12,068 nt of DNA from Sulfurihydrogenibium yellowstonense SS-5 (GTDB lineage Bacteria; Aquificota; Aquificia; Aquificales; Hydrogenothermaceae): NCBI RefSeq assembly GCF_000173615.1, contig NZ_ABZS01000029.1, positions 1 to 12,068 on the forward strand, read 5' to 3'. A program made the position numbers and the translations under genes. The stretch's first letter is position 1. Every line of letters starts with the position of its first letter. Positions 1 to 5,276 of the stretch are shown in pieces. A model generated the notes under the pieces. That model had not been told where the DNA came from. It worked only from the letters and a program-made list of their open reading frames with translations, and did no database searches.

Positions 1-664
1 TTTATGTTTTTCAGTTCTTTGTTAAATGTTTGCGAATCTTCCTTTACCCATTTGACTTTTTACATTTCTTTGTAAATGGACTACTAAACATAGCTGATGG
101 TTTGTATAAGGAAATAGTGTTTCTATGGCTTTTGATATTGAAGGAAAATCATCACTTACTATAAGCATTATCCTTTTTAGTCCTCTATCTATCAAATCAT
201 TGAATACTTTTATCCAATCTGCTTTATTTTCACTGCTGAAAAATGTGTAAAATCCAAATATATCTTTGTTTCCTTGTAAATCTACTTTAAAGAACTACAT
301 AAGCAGAAGCTTTTCTAATGGATACTAAACTCTTAAGAAGGTTTATATAATCTTCATTAACTCTTTTATAATGGTCAGGTAATATTTGTGGTCTAAACCT
401 ACCTTTTCTATCTCTTGGGACATTTATGTTAAGCTTGAAAGAACCTGTATTTAGACTTCTTTCATAATACCCATTTGCTTTGTTATCATCGCCATTTTCA
501 AGAAAGAAATTTCTTTCTTGGTTCATAACTAACTCTACAACGGATTCTAAAAGCTTCTTATACCTATCTTTTCTTGAGTTGTTATACCATTTGGAAAAAG
601 TTCTTTTACTAATTCCTCAGCGGTTCTGTCTAATATTTTTTCAAAGTATTCTTTTTTATTCATT
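1..664 (-). pseudogene. IS256-family (mutator-type) transposase, decayed and 3'-truncated by the window edge
   Basis: Conceptual minus-strand translation gives successive pieces typical of IS256 transposases: an N-terminus beginning MNKKEYFEKILDRTAEELV (ATG at 662-664, AGGAGG-like site just upstream); then YYERSLNTGSFKLNINVPRD and RGRFRP-like residues; then IRKASAYVVL; then VDLQGNKDIFGFYTFF, KADWIKVFNDLIDRGLKR, LIVSDDFPSISKAIETLFPY and HQLCLVVHLQRNVKSQMGK. The IVSDD segment should carry one catalytic aspartate of the DDE triad. The frame is broken near 566-590, near 285-291 (a TAA after YVVL) and near 25-45. About 70 residues usual for the family, including the first catalytic Asp region, are missing at the join near 317-326 (LLKSLV joined to SIRKAS). 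The C-terminus lies left of the window. The element is inactive. Family assignment is strong; the missing length is estimated from memory of the family. Confidence 0.88.
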
Positions 665-689
665 GCTGCTCCTCCTTATAATTTTATTT

Positions 690-980
690 AGACATAACAT
701 TATTTTAACTCCTAACTATCCAAGATATCCAAATGGGCAGGCATATGTAGAGAGAATGAATAGAGCATTACAAGAAGAGTTCATGATGTACTACGAAGAT
801 TATGAATTAAAAGACATTCATGAGTTTAATAAAAAGATGTTGCAATATATGTTATGGTATAACACAGAAAGACCTCATCATAGTTTAAACAAAAAATCAC
901 CTTTACAATACTTTTGTGATATTATAAATTCAAATAAATCGGAATTTTCCCAAACTGGTATGACTTATACAAATTCTTGA
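690..980 (+). pseudogene. C-terminal fragment of an integrase-core (rve, IS481/IS3-like) transposase
   Basis: The plus-strand frame from about 690 to the TGA at 978-980 encodes NIILTPNYPRYPNGQAYVER followed by MNRALQEEFM, then LWYNTERPHHSLNKKSPLQY and a tail ending GMTYTNS. This is the end of an rve-type DDE recombinase: the NGQAYVERMN segment contains the expected catalytic Glu, and YNTERPHHSLN..SP is the signature of the C-terminal rve_3 segment in IS481/IS3-type transposases. The two upstream catalytic Asp residues are absent, because the sequence left of about 690 belongs to the minus-strand IS256 remnant. The same frame stays open back to 480, but that part is antisense to the IS256 gene and is not real protein. 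The likely history is one IS landing in, or recombining with, another, followed by decay. Confidence 0.8.
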
Positions 981-1173
981 CTTTTTTCTCGCTGTGATTT
1001 ATAATTTTGGAGGGTCGTTTTAAATTATTTAAAATTTTGTTAAGTATTAATTTACAATTTTTAAATACTTATTAAAACTTTGATTAGGAAAATAGTACTT
1101 TTGAACTTGACATTTTTTTAATTAGCCCTACCTTATAAGCGACACCAAAAAAATATTTTTTAGGAGGTTAGAT
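981..1173. other. AT-rich spacer between IS remnant and por operon
   Basis: No credible open frame. The first ~40 bases after the transposase fragment probably still belong to the old insertion sequence, but I could not identify its terminal inverted repeat because the other end is missing. The rest is a very AT-rich leader with the candidate por promoter and, at 1162-1167, a strong AGGAGG ribosome binding site six bases before the first por ATG. Confidence 0.5.
1107..1139 (+). promoter_or_regulatory. Candidate sigma70-type promoter of the por operon
   Basis: A perfect TTGACA sits at 1107-1112. Downstream are TATA-rich choices: CCTTAT at 1131-1136 with an 18-base spacer, or TTATAA at 1133-1138 with a longer-than-usual 20-base spacer. 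It lies 35-65 bases before the first por start codon. The -35 match is exact, but the -10 box and spacing are imperfect, so this is tentative. Confidence 0.3.
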
Positions 1174-1401
1174 ATGTACTATGTAGCAAGAGTTATAAAC
1201 GACGAATGCAGTAAATACAACTGCAAGCAATGTACTCTTTTTTGTCCAGAGCCAAACACGCTAATGTATAACGACGAAAAACATCACGCCTATGTGAATG
1301 AGGAAAGGTGTAAGGGTTGTGCTTTATGCGTTTATGTTTGTGAACATCTGCTAAAACGAAATGCTATAAAAATGGTTATGCCAGAAGTTCATGCAGATTA
1401 A
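1174..1401 (+). CDS. 2-oxoacid (pyruvate):ferredoxin oxidoreductase, small 2[4Fe-4S] ferredoxin subunit (delta/epsilon)
   Basis: A 75-residue ferredoxin-like protein that should carry electrons between the catalytic beta subunit and external ferredoxin. Eight cysteines form two groups: C12-x4-C17-x2-C20-x3-C24-Pro and C46-x2-C49-x2-C52-x3-C56. The second is a canonical CxxCxxCxxxC [4Fe-4S] motif. The first has two extra residues between its first and second cysteines, so cluster I may have a longer loop. ATG at 1174 follows AGGAGG. It is the first gene of a five-gene operon, with the next gene 25 bases away. In H. thermophilus the POR operon was named porEDABG and the related 2-oxoglutarate enzyme forDABGE. 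Which letter applies here is ambiguous (pipelines usually call the ferredoxin subunit porD), so no symbol is given. Identity as the ferredoxin subunit is secure from motif and context. Confidence 0.9.
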   Translation: MYYVARVINDECSKYNCKQCTLFCPEPNTLMYNDEKHHAYVNEERCKGCALCVYVCEHLLKRNAIKMVMPEVHAD

Positions 1402-1426
1402 GTAAAGAAATTTAAAGGAGGCTGAT

Positions 1427-1999
1427 ATGGCACATATAGGTCAAAGTGGATATTCACCATATCCGGTAGCTGTTTATGAAGGAATATTAACTCCGCCACC
1501 TGGAAAGGCTCTCATTTTTAATGAGATAGTAGATGAAGATATTGCCATGCGAGAAGCTGCAAAGGCAATGTTGACAAGACAAAATCCCACCATATTTCCC
1601 GGTCCACAGGTACTTTACGCATGGAACGAAGAAGCAAAGGAAAAGGCTAAGCTTGTTAGAAAAATGGCAGAAGTTTTAGGAGCTAAAATAATCCCTATGT
1701 ACGACTATAGACCCAAGTATCCAAAGATAAATCCATCTGTTGAGATAAATCCTAACCATCCTAATCTTACTATATGGCATAACAAGATAAAAGCTTGCAT
1801 ATTTGTAGGTGTCCATTGTCACTATGCAAATGTGGCGTTAAAGATCATAAGAGCAGAGACAGACTGTTTTACTATAGCCATGTGTAGTATGGCAGGGCAC
1901 GAAGACGCAATGATAACTCTTAGAGACCAGCACGCTGAAGACATGGAAAGGTTCATAAAAATAGCAGAGGAGGTAAAAAGAGAACTTAAACAATATTGA
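1427..1999 (+). CDS. 2-oxoacid:ferredoxin oxidoreductase accessory subunit, CdhB/CODH-epsilon-like
   Basis: A 190-residue soluble protein with no signal peptide or membrane segment. It resembles the extra subunit found only in five-subunit Hydrogenobacter-type oxidoreductases, which is distantly related to the CODH/ACS epsilon (CdhB) family with a DHS-like nucleotide-binding fold. Visible traits are an N-terminal GYSPYPVAVYEGILTPPPGK segment, a helical stretch MREAAKAMLTRQNPT, a central MYDYRPKYPKINPS segment, and a hydrophobic strand followed by FVGVHCHYANVALKIIR (~127-143), the core of the CdhB-like fold. The last ~25 residues are a charged helix. AGGAGG precedes the ATG. It lies between the ferredoxin-subunit and alpha-subunit genes, with 67 bases before alpha, the largest gap in the operon. 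Its biochemical role in these enzymes is not established to my knowledge. Family call is from recognition of sequence style and context. Confidence 0.8.
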   Translation: MAHIGQSGYSPYPVAVYEGILTPPPGKALIFNEIVDEDIAMREAAKAMLTRQNPTIFPGPQVLYAWNEEAKEKAKLVRKMAEVLGAKIIPMYDYRPKYPKINPSVEINPNHPNLTIWHNKIKACIFVGVHCHYANVALKIIRAETDCFTIAMCSMAGHEDAMITLRDQHAEDMERFIKIAEEVKRELKQY

Positions 2000-2066
2000 T
2001 ATAAATCATTTTAAATAGCATTTTTTCAGAATAAACTTAAAAAAACTCGTTTTATAGGAGGATGAT

Positions 2067-3269
2067 ATGCAAGCTACGGAAACTTTATTATACAATAGGG
2101 CAGGCCAGAAGATAGTATCTCCGGACTATCTTCTTTTTGAAGCTCCAAGAGCTAAACATTTTATGACAGGTTCTGAGGCGGTGAAAGAAGCTGTAAGGCG
2201 AGCGTCCGTTGATGCATCCGTTTCTTATCCTATAACTCCACAGTCAGAAGCTGCACATCTTATCGGTGAGCTATGGGCAGAAGGATATGTAGGTGTTTAT
2301 TTTAGAGGTGAGTCCGAGTTTGGAGTTATGTCAGAAGTAGCAGGATGTGCCATGGCAGGTGCAAGAACTATAACAACCACATCTGGACCAGGAACTCTCA
2401 GAGCTATGGAAAATTTCCCGATGTGGGCTGGAACAAGAATACCAGTTCAATTAGTATTGATGGCAAGAGGTATAAACTCTCCACTTTCTATACAACCTGA
2501 CAATCTTGAAGTGGGATTTTTGCTTGATACAGGTTGTATGATATGGTACGCAGAAACTGCTCAAGACTTATTTGATATGATATTAGCCGGTTTTACAGTA
2601 GCCGAGCAACCTGATGTGCATGTACCAGTAATTAATGTAATAGATGGCTTTTTTGTCTCCCATACAAGAGAAGCTATTATGCTTCCTCCGGATGATATAG
2701 CTCTTCCTCCATATAACCCATACAAAGCACCTATGCCTGTTATAGATGCAGAAGTTCCACCAGGTAGATTTCTAAGAGACCCATTTGTAATGAAGTCTAA
2801 CTATATATCTTATGCTACCCATGCAAGTTGGCAATGGGAAGTAAGGGCTGCAATAGAAAGGTCAAGACCTTACGCTAAGCATTATCTAAGAGGACTTATT
2901 GAGCTTTTCGGAAATCCAGAAGCAGAGCTAGTCTTTGTAGCGTGTGGTACAGCATCTGCTCAGGCAAAGGAAGCTGTAAGACTCTTGGAAGATGAAGGTA
3001 TTCCTGCAAAAGTCGTAAAACTCAAAACTATAAGACCTTTCCCTATAGAAGAATTAAGAGAATCTGTTAAAGGTGCTAAGTACATATTCGTACCAGAGTT
3101 TAACGTAGTAGGTTGGCTCGAAAGAGAAGTTAGAAGATATCTTTATGGCCACTCTAACGCTGAGATAATAGGTGCTCCAAGAGTTGCTGGAGGAATGACA
3201 ATGCCTGCAGAAGCTATAGTTAAAGAAGTTTTAAAATTAACAGGAAAGGAGGTAAAACATGTCATATAA
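2067..3269 (+). CDS. porA: 2-oxoacid (probably pyruvate):ferredoxin oxidoreductase alpha subunit
   Basis: A 400-residue alpha subunit, of usual length, combining the pyrimidine-binding (TPP) domain and the C-terminal transketolase-like domain. Positions 54-61 read YPITPQSE, the substrate/TPP-site signature of this family. ESEFGVMSEVAGCAMAGAR (~82-100) followed by TSGPG is the conserved glycine-rich loop of the pyrimidine domain. From about 285 a second Rossmann-like domain runs (VFVACGTASAQAKEAVR ... VKLKTIRPFP ... FVPEFN..G). It works with PorB to reversibly join acetyl-CoA and CO2 to pyruvate using reduced ferredoxin, as in the reductive TCA cycle. About 33 residues precede the usual start of the domain (MTGSEAV), so M33 is an alternative start, but AGGAGG before 2067 favours the long form. 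The 3' end overlaps beta by 11 bases. Pyruvate versus 2-oxoglutarate specificity cannot be read with certainty; the ferredoxin gene at the front and the D-A-B-G order favour pyruvate. Confidence 0.92.
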   Translation: MQATETLLYNRAGQKIVSPDYLLFEAPRAKHFMTGSEAVKEAVRRASVDASVSYPITPQSEAAHLIGELWAEGYVGVYFRGESEFGVMSEVAGCAMAGARTITTTSGPGTLRAMENFPMWAGTRIPVQLVLMARGINSPLSIQPDNLEVGFLLDTGCMIWYAETAQDLFDMILAGFTVAEQPDVHVPVINVIDGFFVSHTREAIMLPPDDIALPPYNPYKAPMPVIDAEVPPGRFLRDPFVMKSNYISYATHASWQWEVRAAIERSRPYAKHYLRGLIELFGNPEAELVFVACGTASAQAKEAVRLLEDEGIPAKVVKLKTIRPFPIEELRESVKGAKYIFVPEFNVVGWLEREVRRYLYGHSNAEIIGAPRVAGGMTMPAEAIVKEVLKLTGKEVKHVI

Positions 3270-4119
3270 TATATACGAAATCAACGAAGACCTAAAAGAA
3301 TTTATACCTAAGGAAATAGTAGACCTTCAAGAGAGAGCAACATGGGGAAATCCAAAAAGAGGAGTAATGGATCTACCTTATTCCAAGGAACTGGTAGAAG
3401 AACATTCTCTTTGTGCTGGATGCCCTGAATCCGCAGCTTTAAGATATATCCTAGCGTCTCTACCAAATCCTGAGGATACTATTATAGTCAACTCTACGGG
3501 ATGTACATCCTTAGTATTTCCTCATATAGCACTTCATACTGTTCACTCATTATTTGGAAACCAAAATGCCGTAGCATCCGGTATAAAAAGGGTTCTTGAA
3601 ATTCGTTTTCCAGATAAGGTAAAAGATGTAGTAGTTCTTGCAGGCGACGGTGCAACAGTTGATATAGGTCTTGATTGCACTCTTCAATCCTTCTTTAGAC
3701 AAGAAAGAATAACAACCATTTGTTTTGACAACGAGGTTTATGCTAACACAGGGGGACAGGAAAGCGGTTTAACTGTTAAAGGATATGTGTTTAAAATGGC
3801 TCCTAAAGGAAAACAATTTGACAAAGTCCCTATGTGGCAGCTTGCCATAGACTCAGGATGTCATTATGTAGCAAGACTTACAGTTTCATCTCCTAAAAGG
3901 GTTGAGCAAGTCATAAAGAAAGCTATATATGTTGCAAGGGAAGTGGGACCAACTTATGTACACCTTTACACTCCATGTATACTTGAGATAGGCTTAAACT
4001 CAGATGATGGACTTGAGGAAATGAGAAATAGGGATAAAGAAAGATTTGCTTTCTTTGAATATATGACTCCGCACGCAGAAGAGGTGATCAACAAAGTTAA
4101 GGAGGAATGTTTATTATGA
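3259..4119 (+). CDS. porB: 2-oxoacid (probably pyruvate):ferredoxin oxidoreductase beta subunit
   Basis: A 286-residue beta subunit holding the diphosphate side of thiamine pyrophosphate and one [4Fe-4S] cluster. Cluster ligands are visible as C52-x2-C55 (LCAGCPE), C82 (STGCTS) and C240 (LYTPC), the pattern of POR beta chains. The TPP/Mg2+ motif is AGDGATVDIG at 128-137 with DNEVYANTGGQ at 157-167. It pairs with PorA to form the active site. The start ATG lies inside the end of porA, preceded by AAAGGAGGT, so translation is probably coupled. The stop TGA overlaps the preferred start of the gamma gene as ATGA. Nothing is missing from the key residues, so the enzyme should be active. Confidence 0.93.
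   Translation: MSYNIYEINEDLKEFIPKEIVDLQERATWGNPKRGVMDLPYSKELVEEHSLCAGCPESAALRYILASLPNPEDTIIVNSTGCTSLVFPHIALHTVHSLFGNQNAVASGIKRVLEIRFPDKVKDVVVLAGDGATVDIGLDCTLQSFFRQERITTICFDNEVYANTGGQESGLTVKGYVFKMAPKGKQFDKVPMWQLAIDSGCHYVARLTVSSPKRVEQVIKKAIYVAREVGPTYVHLYTPCILEIGLNSDDGLEEMRNRDKERFAFFEYMTPHAEEVINKVKEECLL
4099..4105 (+). promoter_or_regulatory. Shine-Dalgarno site that decides the gamma-subunit start
   Basis: AAGGAGG lies only one base before the first ATG (4107) but ten bases before the second in-frame ATG (4116). The second ATG also forms an ATGA overlap with the beta stop codon. Both points favour initiation at 4116, making the protein three residues shorter than the longest open frame. Confidence 0.65.
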
Positions 4120-4838
4120 AAAGAAAAAGAGTAAATATAAGAATGCCTGCCTTAGGAGGACAAGGTGCTGTTACCGCAGCTCACATCATAGCTACTGCCG
4201 CAGACTACGAAGGTTATTATGCAGTTTCTAACCCTTTTTTTGGTGCTGAGAAAAGAATGGCTCCTGCGGAAAGTTATGCACGTATCGGCCTGGAACCTAT
4301 CTACGACAGAGGAGAAGTTGTTTATCCTGATGTTATAATGGTTTTTCATCCTCAGGTTATCACTATGGGAAAATCTTATACCATGCCTTTCTACTCTGGT
4401 ATAAAGAAAAATGGCTTGATTATTATAAACACGGAAGAAGATTTGCTTACAGATGAAGACAAAGAACACTTAGAGTCATTGAATGTTAAGGTGTTTAACT
4501 TTCCAGCTACAAAATTCGCCATTGACATAGCAGGTACTGAGCTTTCCACTAATATGGCTATGATCGGAGCTTTATTTGGTTTAATAGGCTGTGTAGGTTT
4601 AGAAGCTATAGAAGAAGGTATAAAATCAAGATTCCTTAAAAAATTCGTAGCGTCGGGTGGTACAGCGTCTCTCGACTCGGCTCTTGAAAGGAAGTTTAAA
4701 AAGAAATTAGAGCTTATAGAGAAAAATCTTAATACTGCAAAATCTGCTTACGAACTTGCTGAAAGATGGGCTAATGAACAAGGTATAGAACCTTTCCTGC
4801 CAAGACCTCAGGAAGTAATGAAAACCCAAGGTGTGTAA
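4116..4838 (+). CDS. porG: 2-oxoacid (probably pyruvate):ferredoxin oxidoreductase gamma subunit
   Basis: A gamma subunit of 240 residues from the preferred start at 4116 (the longest open frame begins at 4107). The N-terminal MPALGGQGAVTAAHIIATAA segment carries the GGQG signature of the POR gamma (CoA-interacting) domain. FFGAEKRMAPAESYARI corresponds to the family's YGPEVRGG..-like loop. It then shows the usual alternating strand/helix pattern through NMAMIGALFGLIGCVGLEAIEEGIKSRF. The C-terminus (~180-240) extends beyond the usual ~185-residue gamma domain as a charged, helical tail ending EPFLPRPQEVMKTQGV, possibly for contacts with the extra subunits of the five-subunit enzyme. It is the last gene of the operon, translationally coupled to porB, with a hairpin terminator about 80 bases after the stop. 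Confidence 0.9.
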   Translation: MKRKRVNIRMPALGGQGAVTAAHIIATAADYEGYYAVSNPFFGAEKRMAPAESYARIGLEPIYDRGEVVYPDVIMVFHPQVITMGKSYTMPFYSGIKKNGLIIINTEEDLLTDEDKEHLESLNVKVFNFPATKFAIDIAGTELSTNMAMIGALFGLIGCVGLEAIEEGIKSRFLKKFVASGGTASLDSALERKFKKKLELIEKNLNTAKSAYELAERWANEQGIEPFLPRPQEVMKTQGV

Positions 4839-4918
4839 CCCCAGATTAGGGTTTTATAAATAAAACAAATATCGATTAAACTTAGACTTTAGATTGGCAC
4901 AAAAGATACAGAAAATAT

Positions 4919-4976
4919 GAGGCGTATAAGTGAGTGTTAAAATTAAAAATACACTGTATACGCCTCTCTCTTTTTC
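4919..4976 (+). terminator. Hairpin terminator after the por operon
   Basis: GAGGCGTATA at 4919-4928 is exactly complementary to TATACGCCTC at 4957-4966. The stem can be extended past a one-base bulge by AGTG/CACT. The loop is AT-rich, and the 3' arm is followed by TCTCTTTTTC. The stem-plus-T-tract layout fits intrinsic termination, though the loop is long. A weaker 7-bp stem (AAAACCC 4821-4827 with GGGTTTT 4849-4855) spans the porG stop codon and could assist. Confidence 0.6.
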
Positions 4977-5170
4977 AAATACTAACTTAAATATTCAAAA
5001 AATTATAAATAATTTAGATTTTTTATAGAAAAAACCAGATTTAAGTAAATATCACTACTAGTTAAATTTTATATTCTTCACTTAAATTTTTAAGAGAGTC
5101 AATAAGAGCGTCGATAGTTTAAAAAGGCTGTTCCAAAAGAAGTATTCATAAAGATGATATAACCTTGGAG
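4977..5170. other. Non-coding spacer between por terminator and dab leader
   Basis: Very AT-rich. No RNA gene or gene of useful length is visible. A short minus-strand frame at 5062-5118 reads TIDALIDSLKNLSEEYKI, bounded by stops on both sides. It looks like the tail of a former gene, but at 18 codons it cannot be assigned. Confidence 0.4.
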
Positions 5171-5230
5171 AAAGGATAACCTTATTCGTCATTCTGCAGC
5201 CGGAAAAGAAGCTCATACTTTTAATGAATT
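5171..5230 (+). repeat. Left copy of a ~60-bp inverted repeat flanking the dab operon
   Basis: Contains GTCATTCTGCAGCCGGA (from 5188). Aligned without gaps to the reverse complement of 11011-11070 it matches at 51 of 60 positions by hand count, including an unbroken 17-base core. Similarity falls off on both outer sides. It resembles dispersed GTCATTCTG-type repeats of Aquificota genomes (recalled, not searched). It sits 47 bases upstream of dabB. Confidence 0.8.
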
Positions 5231-5246
5231 TTAATTAATTAAAATT
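5227..5246. promoter_or_regulatory. 20-bp perfect AT palindrome upstream of dabB (possible operator)
   Basis: AATTTTAATT followed immediately by its reverse complement AATTAAAATT gives a perfect 20-bp dyad ending 30 bases before the dabB start codon, just where a promoter or operator would lie. All-AT palindromes arise fairly often by chance in such AT-rich DNA, so function is only suggested. Confidence 0.3.
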
Positions 5247-5276
5247 AATTAACTAAAAACGTCTTCAGGAGTTGTT

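Noticed and set aside
480..689. Upstream part of the open frame 480-980 as a genuine N-terminus of the integrase-type protein
   Set aside because: It is antisense to recognisable IS256 transposase coding sequence and gives a compositionally odd hydrophobic peptide. Only the part from about 690 matches a transposase.
4152..4469. Antisense open frame across the POR gamma gene
   Set aside because: It lies entirely opposite a strongly supported gene, has no recognisable motif and no ribosome binding site. The same applies to minus-strand frames at 7449-7694, 7854-8141, 8129-8341 and 9892-10260.
1174..4838. The operon as the 2-oxoglutarate (For/Kor) enzyme rather than pyruvate
   Set aside because: Not fully excluded. 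The ferredoxin-type gene at the front and the D-A-B-G order are closer to porEDABG than forDABGE, so pyruvate is preferred. Phylogeny of the alpha and beta subunits would settle it.
5062..5118. Short minus-strand peptide TIDALIDSLKNLSEEYKI as a small gene
   Set aside because: It looks protein-like, but it has only 18 codons between stops with no start codon or ribosome site. At best it is the relic of a lost gene.
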